14,404 nt of DNA from Bifidobacterium breve (GTDB lineage Bacteria; Actinomycetota; Thermoleophilia; Miltoncostaeales; Miltoncostaeaceae): contig CAMCOB010000024.1 in the NCBI GenBank assembly GCA_945876305.1, forward strand, positions 1-14,404, read 5' to 3'. Each line of letters opens with the position of its first letter. The stretch's first letter is position 1. The notes under the pieces are model-generated. The model was not told where the DNA came from and searched no databases. It was given only the letters and a program-made list of their open reading frames with translations. This document shows, one piece after another, positions 1-7,107 of the stretch. The translations under genes and the position numbers were made by a program.

Positions 1-44
1 CGATCGTGCCAATTCACCACCCACTCCGTGCCAGCGCGCACATG

Positions 45-117
45 TCACAAACGACACATTCAGACCCTGCGAGATTGCCCTTGCCATGAGGCAATCCGCA
101 CGATGATGTGTTTGTGA
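45..117. repeat. Imperfect inverted repeat in the nuo leader (outer stem)
   Basis: TCACAAAC at 45-52 is the exact reverse complement of GTTTGTGA at 110-117. The match continues inward with ACAT at 56-59 against ATGT at 106-109 after a 3-base bulge (GAC, 53-55). This gives 8+4 paired bases enclosing a second stem at 73-96. A competing pairing also exists: ATCGTGC at 3-9 is complementary to GCACGAT at 98-104. It could be a regulator's operator pair or an RNA fold in the leader transcript. The function is unknown, and a chance origin is possible. Confidence 0.4.
73..96. repeat. Inner 7-bp hairpin in the nuo leader
   Basis: GATTGCC at 73-79 is perfectly complementary to GGCAATC at 90-96, with a 10-base loop. 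It is nested inside the 45-117 inverted repeat. There is no following T-run, so it does not look like an intrinsic terminator for an upstream gene. It could be an operator or part of a leader fold. Confidence 0.4.
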
Positions 118-155
118 CTGACCATTGGTACCGTGGTCGGTGACACGGGGGAAGT

Positions 156-166
156 ACACCCGGTGT
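156..166. repeat. ACACC-C-GGTGT palindrome 33 bases before nuoA
   Basis: An 11-base interrupted palindrome (ACACC, one C, GGTGT). Outer pairing resumes between AGT 153-155 and ACT 170-172 after a 3-base bulge. It lies just upstream of the nuoA Shine-Dalgarno at 186-190, where a repressor site or a small 5'-UTR fold would be plausible. It is short, and no regulator family is recognised from it. Confidence 0.25.
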
Positions 167-199
167 CGTACTCGGCGACGACGGCGGAGGCAGGTCCCC

Positions 200-556
200 A
201 TGGACCTTCGCACCTGGCTTCCAATCCTGATTTATCTCGTGCTCGGCGCGGGCGTTGCCGTGGCGCTGTTCTCGTTGTCGCTCGTCGGACGCAAGCGGCC
301 GAACGCCACCAAGGCGCTGCCGTTCGAGAGCGGCATCCTCACCACGCAGCCGGCGCGGCAGCGCTTCTCGATCGACTTCTACCTCACGGCCATGCTGTTC
401 ATTGTGTTCGACATCGAACTGGCCTTTCTGTACCCGCTGGCCGTGGTGCTGCGTGATGTCGGCGTCACCGCGGTGATCGAGCTCGTGGTGTTCACCACCA
501 TTCTGGTGGGCGCCCTCACCTACGTCTGGCGCAAGGGAGCACTCGAATGGCGTTGA
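200..556 (+). CDS. nuoA: NADH-quinone oxidoreductase subunit A (NuoA)
   Basis: Small membrane subunit of complex I (ND3 homologue), located at the joint between the peripheral and membrane arms near the quinone channel. The 118-residue product is normal length for the family. Three hydrophobic segments are visible at about 7-29, 62-83 and 90-110. The loop after the first helix carries LPFESG (40-45), where mitochondrial ND3 has the redox-switch Cys; Ser here is common in bacteria. The block FSIDFYLTAMLFIVFDIELA (56-75) is the family hallmark. ATG at 200 was chosen because GGAGG at 186-190 sits 9 bases upstream and the protein then starts directly before the first helix. The same frame is open from a GTG at 125, but that would add an Arg-rich stretch unlike any NuoA. 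It overlaps nuoB by 10 bases. Confidence 0.96.
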   Translation: MDLRTWLPILIYLVLGAGVAVALFSLSLVGRKRPNATKALPFESGILTTQPARQRFSIDFYLTAMLFIVFDIELAFLYPLAVVLRDVGVTAVIELVVFTTILVGALTYVWRKGALEWR

Positions 557-1188
557 TCCCACCGCCCGGCGCGCCTATCCGGCGCTCACCACGCACCGAC
601 GATGCCATCGACTGGGACCTGCGCGACCCGGAGGCCCTCGAGGCGTCCCGCGGCATCCTCACCACCACGGTTGAGAAGGCCATCGCCTGGGCGCAGACCT
701 CGGCAATCTGGCCTGCCACCTTCGGCCTGGCCTGCTGCAGCATCGAGATGATGCACACGCTCTCGCCGCGCCTCGACATGGGGCGCTTCGGTGCCGAGTA
801 CTTCCGCGGCACCCCGCGCCAGGCCGACCTCATGATCGTGGCCGGTCGCCTCACACAGAAGATGGCGCCAGTGGTGCGTCACATCTACGACCAGATGCTT
901 GAGCCCAAGTGGGTCATCAGCATGGGGGCCTGCGCCAGCACCGGGGGCGTGTTTAACAACTACGCCGTGCTGCAGGGCTGCGACAAGGTCATTCCGGTCG
1001 ACGTCTATGTGCCGGGCTGCCCGCCGCGGCCCGAGAGCCTTATGGAAGGCATTGACATCCTGCGGAAGAAGATCGGCGCCAATGGTCAGGTGCCGTCGTC
1101 GGAGCTCATTGCGGCGCGCCGTGCCGAGCGCGCCGAGTGGGACGCCCAGCATGTAAGCGACGCCCTGAAGGGCGGGCCGGCGAACTGA
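547..1188 (+). CDS. nuoB: NADH-quinone oxidoreductase subunit B (NuoB, N2 cluster)
   Basis: Peripheral Q-module subunit (PSST/20 kDa homologue) that binds the terminal [4Fe-4S] cluster N2, the direct electron donor to quinone. The 213-residue product shows all four ligands: tandem Cys63-Cys64 in LACCSIEM, Cys129 in MGACAS and Cys158 in VPGCPPRPE. The core runs from about residue 36 to 180, with MMHTLSPRLDMGRFG (68-82) after the tandem cysteines. The C-terminal tail (about 180-213) is charged and Ala-rich, and probably variable. ATG at 547 follows GGGAG at 535-539 and overlaps the end of nuoA, suggesting translational coupling. It pairs with NuoD (next but one) to form the quinone cavity. Confidence 0.97.
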   Translation: MALIPPPGAPIRRSPRTDDAIDWDLRDPEALEASRGILTTTVEKAIAWAQTSAIWPATFGLACCSIEMMHTLSPRLDMGRFGAEYFRGTPRQADLMIVAGRLTQKMAPVVRHIYDQMLEPKWVISMGACASTGGVFNNYAVLQGCDKVIPVDVYVPGCPPRPESLMEGIDILRKKIGANGQVPSSELIAARRAERAEWDAQHVSDALKGGPAN

Positions 1189-1658
1189 GCGACGTATCGA
1201 CCCAGATCGAGGCGACCTCACCGGGTGCCGTGGTGCAGGAGTTTGAGGATCACGGCGAGCTCACGGTTGAGGTACGGGCCGACCGCATTCTTGAGGCCGC
1301 GCGAGCACTCAAGAGCGGGCCATCGCAGTTCACGCTGCTCTCAGGCGTCACCTGCGCGGACTTCCCCGATGAGCCGGGCCGGTTCCGCTTGGCGTACCAC
1401 CTGCGATCAGTCCAGACCGGCGGGCGCGTGCGCCTTCGCGCATGGGCCGGTGGCCTCGACCCGCAGATCGACTCGGTCACCTCGGTGTGGCCCGGGGCCG
1501 ATTGGCAGGAGCGCGAGGTGTTCGACCAGTTCGGCGTGCGCTTTCACGGGCACCCCGACCTGTGCCGCATTCTTAATCCCCTCGACTGGGATGGTCACCC
1601 GCTTCGGCGCGACTATCCCATCGGTGGCGAAGAGGTGCAGTTCACGGATGCGGTGTAG
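1185..1658 (+). CDS. nuoC: NADH-quinone oxidoreductase subunit C (NuoC), probable CTG start
   Basis: 30-kDa Q-module subunit, which stabilises the NuoB/NuoD pair and carries no cofactor. The family signature is unmistakable near the C-terminus: EREVFDQFGVRFHGHPDLCR (bases 1510-1569) followed by ILNPLDWDGHPLRRDYPIGG. The stop is TAG at 1656-1658. The start is uncertain: the frame has no ATG. CTG at 1185 overlaps the nuoB stop as CTGA, mirroring the ATGA and GTGA junctions elsewhere in this operon. It has GGCGGG at 1171-1176 upstream and gives a normal-looking N-terminus (M/L-SDVSTQ, 157 residues). Alternatives are GTG 1137 (173 residues, 52-base overlap with nuoB, no ribosome-binding site) and GTG 1230 or 1233 (about 142 residues, poor spacing). 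It is separate from nuoD, not fused as in E. coli. Confidence 0.9.
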   Translation: MSDVSTQIEATSPGAVVQEFEDHGELTVEVRADRILEAARALKSGPSQFTLLSGVTCADFPDEPGRFRLAYHLRSVQTGGRVRLRAWAGGLDPQIDSVTSVWPGADWQEREVFDQFGVRFHGHPDLCRILNPLDWDGHPLRRDYPIGGEEVQFTDAV

Positions 1659-1661
1659 GTA

Positions 1662-3020
1662 ATGAGCACAACCGACCCGCTGAGCGCATTCCCGCTGGCA
1701 ATGGAGGGCCGTGAGGCCGTGGAGGGCGCCACCCGCGAGGGCAGGTCGCTCACGCCCACCGAACGTGCCATTGCCGCCGTTGAGGCCTACACCCCGGCTG
1801 AGGCCGCTGAGCGCACGCTGCGCAACGAGATGCTGGCCGACTCGCGCCCGGGCAGCCGCCAGCCGCTCATCATCAACATGGGGCCCAACCACCCATCCAC
1901 GCACGGCGTGCTGCGGGTGATCGTTGAACTCGACGGCGAGGTGGTGCGCGAGGTCGTTCCGGTGGTCGGCTACCTGCACACCGGCATCGAGAAGCAGTGC
2001 GAGAACAAAACGTGGTGGCAGGCCATCACGTGTGTCACGCGCATGGACTATCTGGCGCCCTTCGCCAACATCCACTCGTACGTGCTGGCCGTGGAGAAGT
2101 TGCTCGACATGCAGATTCCGGCGCGTGCGGAGTGGATCCGCGTGCTGCTGTCTGAGCTCAACCGTCTGGCCAGTCACCTGGTGTTTCTGGGCACAAGCGG
2201 CCTGGAGATGGGCGCCATGTCCATCTTCTTCTACTGCTACCGCGAACGCGACGAAGTGCTCGACATGTTCGAGATGGTGTCTGGCGAGCGCATGAACCAC
2301 CGGTACTTCCAGGTGGGTGGCTGCGCGCAGGACATCCCCGAGGGGTTCCTCGAGCGCCTCACGAAGTTCCTCAAGGAGATGCCGGGGCGCATCGACGAGT
2401 ACGAGGCGCTCCTCACCAACAACCCCATCTGGATCGACCGCATGAAGGGCATCGGCATCATCCCCGCCGAGCAGCTGCTGGGCCTCGGCGTGACCGGCCC
2501 CACCCTGCGCGCCGCCGGCATTGGGCTCGACCTGCGAAAGAGCGAGCCGTACTCCGGCTACGAGCACTTTCAGTTCGACGTTCCCACCGAGATCGCGGGC
2601 GACTGCTACGCCCGGTACCTGGTGCGCGTACGCGAGATGCGCGAGTCGGTGAAGATCATGCAGCAGGTCATCGACGGGCTGCCCGAGGGGCCATTTATCT
2701 CTGACGATCGCAAGGTCGTGCTGCCGCCGCGCGAGGAGCTGGCGTACTCGATGGAGGCGCTCATCCACCACTTCAAGCTGGTGACCGAGGGCTTTAAGGT
2801 GCCCGCGGGGGAGGCCTACGCCACCATCGAGAGCCCCCGCGGCGAGATGGGTTGCTACGTGGTGAGCGACGGCGGGCCCAAGCCATACCGCGTGCACATG
2901 CGCGACCCCTCGTTCGTCAACCTGCAGGCGCTACGGCCGCTGGCCAAGGGCGGGTACCTGGCCGACCTCATCGCTGTCATCGCCTCTCTCGATCCGGTGA
3001 TGGGCGGTGTCGACCGATGA
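1662..3020 (+). CDS. nuoD: NADH-quinone oxidoreductase subunit D (NuoD)
   Basis: 49-kDa Q-module subunit, which with NuoB forms the quinone-reduction site. The 452-residue product aligns through its whole core with Thermus Nqo4. NMGPNHPSTHGVLR (72-85) contains His81, equivalent to Nqo4 His38. TRMDYLAP contains Tyr130, equivalent to Tyr87. These are the two quinone-headgroup residues. GYLHTGIEKQ is at 103-112 and SPRGEMGCYVVSDGG lies near the C-terminus. Two oddities: the N-terminus is about 43 residues longer than Nqo4 and is Glu/Ala/Arg-rich, and Glu182 (GLEMGA) replaces the Asp that partners the quinone-site His in Thermus and mitochondria. ATG 1662 lies 3 bases after nuoC; its Shine-Dalgarno is weak, so coupling to nuoC is likely. 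No better internal start is seen. Confidence 0.97.
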   Translation: MSTTDPLSAFPLAMEGREAVEGATREGRSLTPTERAIAAVEAYTPAEAAERTLRNEMLADSRPGSRQPLIINMGPNHPSTHGVLRVIVELDGEVVREVVPVVGYLHTGIEKQCENKTWWQAITCVTRMDYLAPFANIHSYVLAVEKLLDMQIPARAEWIRVLLSELNRLASHLVFLGTSGLEMGAMSIFFYCYRERDEVLDMFEMVSGERMNHRYFQVGGCAQDIPEGFLERLTKFLKEMPGRIDEYEALLTNNPIWIDRMKGIGIIPAEQLLGLGVTGPTLRAAGIGLDLRKSEPYSGYEHFQFDVPTEIAGDCYARYLVRVREMRESVKIMQQVIDGLPEGPFISDDRKVVLPPREELAYSMEALIHHFKLVTEGFKVPAGEAYATIESPRGEMGCYVVSDGGPKPYRVHMRDPSFVNLQALRPLAKGGYLADLIAVIASLDPVMGGVDR

Positions 3021-3514
3021 CCGCCCACGAGATCAGCGAGTTCCTCGCGCCCATCCGCCACGAGTTCCCCGACCAGCGATCGCTCATTTTGCCGGCGCTC
3101 CGGTTTGCGCAGGAGGAGCAGGGCTGGCTGCCGCAGGGGGCCATGGCCGCCGTGGCCGAGGCCACCGGGTACTCGCAGGCATACGTGGAGAGCGTGGCGT
3201 CGTTCTACGACCGGCTGTACACCGAGCCAGTGGGTCGCAGGGTCATCTCGGTGTGCACCACGCTCTCGTGCATGCTGCGTGGATCGGACGAACTGCTGGC
3301 CCACGTGGCCGCGAACATCGGTACCAATGGCGAGGGCACCAGCGCCGACGGCATGTTCACCCTGCAGCGCGCCGAGTGCCTGGGTGCCTGCGACCGGGCA
3401 CCGTGTCTGCAGGTTGATTCCAACGATCAGCAGGGCCCGCTCACGCACGACGCCGCCGACGCCATCATCGGAGCGCTTCGCGCCGACGGCGCTCCGACCC
3501 GGTACGACAGGTAG
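3017..3514 (+). CDS. nuoE: NADH-quinone oxidoreductase subunit E (NuoE, N1a cluster)
   Basis: 24-kDa N-module subunit with a thioredoxin-like fold and the off-path [2Fe-2S] cluster N1a near FMN. The 165-residue product shows an N-terminal helical part with LRFAQEEQGWLP (28-39) and VASFYDRLY (60-68). The thioredoxin-like domain then carries the four ligands: Cys80 and Cys85 (CTTLSC) and Cys121 and Cys125 (CLGAC). ATG 3017 overlaps the nuoD stop as ATGA. The frame is open further upstream to 2852, but that part is nuoD read in another frame and does not resemble NuoE. The stop is TAG. nuoF begins 10 bases later, and the pair forms the NADH-dehydrogenase tip of the complex. Confidence 0.96.
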   Translation: MTAHEISEFLAPIRHEFPDQRSLILPALRFAQEEQGWLPQGAMAAVAEATGYSQAYVESVASFYDRLYTEPVGRRVISVCTTLSCMLRGSDELLAHVAANIGTNGEGTSADGMFTLQRAECLGACDRAPCLQVDSNDQQGPLTHDAADAIIGALRADGAPTRYDR

Positions 3515-3524
3515 GCGACCGACG

Positions 3525-4817
3525 ATGCCCCAGCTCAACTCCGTCTATCGCCACCGCGAGTTTCAGGACCTCCTCACGCTAAGCGGCTACGAGCGTGCGG
3601 GTGGCTGGAATGGCCTCAAGGCCACGCTTGAGATGACCCCCGACGATGCCCTGTACGCATTCCACCGCTCGGGCCTTCGCGGCCGCGGTGGGGCCGGGTT
3701 CCCCATGGGCCGCAAGGCGTCGTTTCTCCCGGTGGACTCCGGCAGGCCCACCTACGTGGTGTGCAACGCCGACGAGAGCGAGCCGGGCACCTTCAAGGAC
3801 CGGGAGATTCTCGACAAGAACCCGTTCCAGCTCATTGAGGGCGTTGCCATCGCGTCGTATGGCGTGGGCTGCGAGCGCGCGTACATCTACGTGCGGGGCG
3901 AGTACGGCCACCAATGGGATGTCCTCGAGCGCGCCATCGCGGAGTGCCGCGCGGCCGGGCGCCTGGGGCCAGACGCCTTTGGCCCCGGTGCACCATTCGA
4001 CATCACGTTGTACCGCGGTGCCGGTGCCTACATCTGTGGCGAGGAGACCGCGCTGCTCGAGAGCCTCGAGGGCAAGCGCGGACAGCCTCGGCTCAAGCCG
4101 CCGTACCCTGCCGTGGCCGGGCTGTACGACTGCCCCACCCTCATCAACAACGTCGAGACCCTCGCGGCATTGCCGCCCATCATGCACCGGGGTGCCGACT
4201 GGTACTCCGCCATTGGACCCGAGAAGAGCCCGGGCACCAAGATCTTCTCTGTGTCAGGGCATGTGCTGAAGCCCGGCAACTACGAGATCGTGATGGGCGA
4301 GACCACACTGCGCGACCTCATCTTCGACCTCGCCGGCGGGCTGCGCGACGGGCGCGAGTTCAAGGCCTGCTGGCCGGGTGGATCAAGCGTGCCCGTGCTC
4401 ACCGCCGAGCACCTCGACACACCGCTCGACTACGAATCGCTTGCCAGCGCGGGCAGCTTCTTAGGATCCGGCGGCTGCATCGTGATGGACGACTCCGGCT
4501 GCATCGTGCGCGCCTCCTGGCGGCTGGCGCACTTCTACCGCCACGAGAGCTGCGGCAAGTGCACGCCCTGCCGTGAGGGCACCGGCTGGCTCGAGAAGAT
4601 TCTGGGCCGCATCGTGCACGGAGATGGCCGCCTTGAGGACCTCGCCATGCTCGAGTCGCTGTTCGGGCGCATCTCGGGCCGCACGCTGTGTGCGCTGGCC
4701 GACGGTGCCGTGGCACCGGTGCAGAGCGCGCTCGAGTTGTTTCGCGACGACTTCGAGCGCGTCATCGAGCAGGGCGGGTCGCCCGTGCCCGAGCCGATGG
4801 GAGTGATCAATGCCTGA
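3525..4817 (+). CDS. nuoF: NADH-quinone oxidoreductase subunit F (NuoF, NADH/FMN site, N3 cluster)
   Basis: 51-kDa catalytic subunit that oxidises NADH via FMN and passes electrons to [4Fe-4S] cluster N3. The 430-residue product has the glycine-rich FMN/NADH loop RGRGGAGFPMGRK (52-64), NADESEPGTFKDRE (81-94) and GAGAYICGEETALLESLEGK (165-184). The C-terminal N3 motif SCGKCTPCREG gives Cys343, Cys346 and Cys349, with the fourth ligand Cys389 in GRTLCALADG. The length is typical. ATG 3525 was chosen because the protein then begins just before the conserved region. The same frame is open upstream to 3105, but that section is nuoE in another frame. The Shine-Dalgarno is weak. The last 8 bases overlap nuoG. 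Confidence 0.97.
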   Translation: MPQLNSVYRHREFQDLLTLSGYERAGGWNGLKATLEMTPDDALYAFHRSGLRGRGGAGFPMGRKASFLPVDSGRPTYVVCNADESEPGTFKDREILDKNPFQLIEGVAIASYGVGCERAYIYVRGEYGHQWDVLERAIAECRAAGRLGPDAFGPGAPFDITLYRGAGAYICGEETALLESLEGKRGQPRLKPPYPAVAGLYDCPTLINNVETLAALPPIMHRGADWYSAIGPEKSPGTKIFSVSGHVLKPGNYEIVMGETTLRDLIFDLAGGLRDGREFKACWPGGSSVPVLTAEHLDTPLDYESLASAGSFLGSGGCIVMDDSGCIVRASWRLAHFYRHESCGKCTPCREGTGWLEKILGRIVHGDGRLEDLAMLESLFGRISGRTLCALADGAVAPVQSALELFRDDFERVIEQGGSPVPEPMGVINA

Positions 4818-7107
4818 GCATGACGAGGCCCCGATCATCATCACCATCAACGGCCAAGCCGTGGAGGCGCGTAAGGGCGCCATGCTGGTTGACGCTGCCA
4901 AGGCCGTGGGCGTCGAGATCCCCATCTTCTGTTACGAGCCGCGCCTTGGCAAGCCCATTGGCGCCTGCCGCATGTGCCTGGTTGAGGTGGAGGGCATGCG
5001 CGGCCTGCAGACGGCCTGCTCCACCCCGGTGGCGCCCGACATGGTGGTGAACACCACCAGCGACCAGGTGAAGGGCGCCCAGGATGGCGTGCTGGAGCTG
5101 CTTCTGGCCAATCACCCGCTCGACTGCCCGGTGTGCGATAAGGGCGGCGAGTGCCCGCTGCAGGACCGCACCTTTCAGTTCGGCCCCGGTGAGACCCGCT
5201 CACTCGAGCCCAAGAACCACTTCCCCAAGCCGCTCGACCTCTCGCCCCTGGTGGCGCTCGACCGCGAGCGCTGCATCGCCTGCTTCCGCTGCGTGCGGTT
5301 TAGCGAAGACGTGGCGGAGGACGGCCAGCTCACCTTCCATGAACGTGGCGACCACACAGAGATCGCCACCTTCAGCGGCGAGCCGTACGAGGGCCGGTTT
5401 ACCGGCAACACCATCGATCTGTGCCCCGTGGGTGCGCTCACCAGCAATCCGTACCGGTTCGTGAGCCGGCCATGGGATATCAAGAACGCACCGTCCATCT
5501 GCGCGGGTTGCTCGGTGGGCTGCAACGTGGAGATCACCGCACGCGATGGCGAGATCAAGCGCCTCACCGGCCGCCCCGACCCCAACATGGCGGTTGAAGA
5601 GGGCTGGATCTGCGATCGCGGCCGCTGGGCATTCCCGGCGCTCACCGCCGGCGACCGCCTGCTGATGCCCGAGATCGTTGACCAGGTGGGGCGCCGCCAG
5701 GTGCGCATCGAGCGCGCGGTGGGTGACGCCGGCGCCATCCTGCGCCGTTCCGGCGTGCGGGTGGCATTTCTGCTGGGCACACCCGTCACGGTTGAGGATG
5801 GCTTTCTGGCACTTGAGCTGAGCCACCTTCTGGGTGATGGGCCCGTGGCACGCCTTGGGGTGGCCGACGATGGGCTCGGCCCACTGCGCGCCCTCCCCGG
5901 GGCCCAGATGGATGACATGGACGGCGCCGACGTGATCGTGGTGGTGGGCGGCGACCCGTCGTCGCAGCAGCCGGTCACCGAATTGCGAATTCGAAAGGCC
6001 CGTCGTAATGGTGCCCGCGTGGCCATGGTGGGCCCACGGCCCACCGCGCTCGACGGAAACACGGCGGAGGCACTTCGCACCGTGCCCGGTCGTCTTGGCG
6101 ACGCCATCGACGTGGTGGCTGAGCGCCTGCTGGGCTCGTCGCGCGCCATCGTGCTGTGGGACGAGTGCGACCTGGCCGCCGAGCCGGACACCGCCGCGGC
6201 GCTCGCCCGACTTGTGGCATCCACCCCGGGGGCACGCGCCATCGAACTTGCCGCCGACGTCTCGGGCCCCGGCCTGAGAGCGCTCGGAATCCCGGCCACC
6301 GGCGTGCTTGAGCAGATCGAGGCTGGCGCGGTCGATGTGCTCATTACGGTGAAGGCCGACCCCACCACGGGCCCGGGTGGCGCCCGCTGGGCAGCGGCGC
6401 TCAACCAGGTGCCCACGGTCATCGCGCTCTGCACCCACCGCAGCCCCATCGTTGACCTCGCCGCCATCGCCATCCCCGTGCTGTACGGGCTTGAGGAGGC
6501 GGGCACCCTGGTGAGCATGACCGGCCGGGCCCAGCGCCTGCGCCCCGGTGCCGCGGGGCCCGAAGGTGCCGCGGCCGCCTGGGAGGTGCTGGTGGGCCTC
6601 AGCCACCGCATGGGCCAGCCGCTTCCCGACCGCACCGCGGCGCAGGCATTCGACCGCCTGGCCACGCGGTTTCCCGCATTCGCCGGCCTCACCTGCACCG
6701 ACCTCGGGCTGCTGGGCGTGCCCATCGTCGCTGGTACGGGAGGGCCCGCCGCTCCCGCCCGCCAGGCCGAGGGCGAGGGATTGCCGCTGGTGGTGTGCAC
6801 CCCGGTGTTTGGTGACGCCACCGCCCACCGCAGCGACGCGCTCGACTGCGTGCGCGAAGAGACCCACCTGGGCCTCAGCCCAGCCGAGGCCGGCCGCCTG
6901 GGTGTAAGCGGATCAACCCACGTGCAGGTGACCACCCCGTTTGCCTCAGTGCTGCTGCCTCTGGTGGAAGATCACCGCCTGCACGAGGCCGGCGCATATC
7001 TGGTGCTGGGTGACCCCACCAGCATGGCGGCCACCCTTCTGCCCGAAGGTCGCGGGCCTGTGTGCGCCGCAATCACCGCACCGGTGGCGCAGGGAGTGAG
7101 TGCCTGA
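4810..7107 (+). CDS. nuoG: NADH-quinone oxidoreductase subunit G (NuoG)
   Basis: 75-kDa subunit carrying most of the Fe-S wire. In the 765-residue product the ligands read in order. N1b [2Fe-2S]: Cys41, 53, 56, 70. N5: His102, Cys106, 109, 115 (HPLDCPVCDKGGEC). N4: Cys155, 158, 161, 205. The extra N7 site: Cys231, 234, 238, 268 (CxxCxxxC, then 29 residues, then C), so this subunit should hold the bacterial-only N7 cluster. From about residue 225 on it is a molybdopterin-oxidoreductase-like domain without catalytic metal function in this family; EEAGTLVSMTGRAQR near 562-576 is the familiar NuoG segment. The C-terminal half is Ala/Gly/Pro-rich and looks less conserved. ATG 4810 has GGGAG at 4799-4803. 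The TGA stop shares its A with the nuoH ATG. Confidence 0.96.
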   Translation: MPEHDEAPIIITINGQAVEARKGAMLVDAAKAVGVEIPIFCYEPRLGKPIGACRMCLVEVEGMRGLQTACSTPVAPDMVVNTTSDQVKGAQDGVLELLLANHPLDCPVCDKGGECPLQDRTFQFGPGETRSLEPKNHFPKPLDLSPLVALDRERCIACFRCVRFSEDVAEDGQLTFHERGDHTEIATFSGEPYEGRFTGNTIDLCPVGALTSNPYRFVSRPWDIKNAPSICAGCSVGCNVEITARDGEIKRLTGRPDPNMAVEEGWICDRGRWAFPALTAGDRLLMPEIVDQVGRRQVRIERAVGDAGAILRRSGVRVAFLLGTPVTVEDGFLALELSHLLGDGPVARLGVADDGLGPLRALPGAQMDDMDGADVIVVVGGDPSSQQPVTELRIRKARRNGARVAMVGPRPTALDGNTAEALRTVPGRLGDAIDVVAERLLGSSRAIVLWDECDLAAEPDTAAALARLVASTPGARAIELAADVSGPGLRALGIPATGVLEQIEAGAVDVLITVKADPTTGPGGARWAAALNQVPTVIALCTHRSPIVDLAAIAIPVLYGLEEAGTLVSMTGRAQRLRPGAAGPEGAAAAWEVLVGLSHRMGQPLPDRTAAQAFDRLATRFPAFAGLTCTDLGLLGVPIVAGTGGPAAPARQAEGEGLPLVVCTPVFGDATAHRSDALDCVREETHLGLSPAEAGRLGVSGSTHVQVTTPFASVLLPLVEDHRLHEAGAYLVLGDPTSMAATLLPEGRGPVCAAITAPVAQGVSA

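Larger units (their letters stand above)
1..199 (+). promoter_or_regulatory. Non-coding leader upstream of nuoA, probable operon promoter region
   Basis: No plausible gene lies here. A frame open from a GTG at 125 joins nuoA but encodes an Arg-rich, non-family stretch, and the minus-strand frame covering the region is a GC-rich shadow. As the only non-coding stretch before a 14-kb co-directional operon, it most likely carries the promoter and regulatory sites; that is inference. No convincing -35/-10 pair was found: TTGCCA at 81-86 followed 17 bases later by TGATGT at 104-109 is a poor match. The leader holds inverted repeats at 45-117, 73-96 and 156-166 (listed separately). The nuoA ribosome-binding site GGAGG is at 186-190. 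No riboswitch or terminator with a U-run is recognisable. Confidence 0.5.

Noticed and set aside
43..56. TGTC-N6-GACA as a possible CRP/FNR-type operator
   Set aside because: It has only 4-base half sites that do not match the TGTGA/TCACA or TTGAT/ATCAA consensus. This is too weak to name a regulator.
81..109. Possible sigma70-like promoter TTGCCA-N17-TGATGT
   Set aside because: The -10 element matches the consensus poorly, so a specific promoter position is not claimed.
156..166. Leader palindrome as a riboswitch or terminator
   Set aside because: There is no conserved riboswitch core and no T-run; it is only a short palindrome.
125..199. GTG start at 125 giving NuoA 25 extra residues
   Set aside because: The added stretch is Arg-rich and non-hydrophobic, unlike NuoA N-termini. 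ATG 200 has GGAGG at proper spacing.
1407..2897. Long minus-strand open frame opposite nuoC/nuoD (496 codons)
   Set aside because: It lies antisense to unmistakable nuoC and nuoD. Its composition is His/Gln/Val/Leu-rich with no recognisable domain, the usual shadow frame of GC-rich genes.
5175..6935. Two overlapping minus-strand open frames opposite nuoG (586 and 555 codons)
   Set aside because: Both are antisense to nuoG, low-complexity (Ser/Arg/Ala/Pro or Gly/Ala/His) and mutually overlapping. They are explained by G/C third-position bias on the coding strand.
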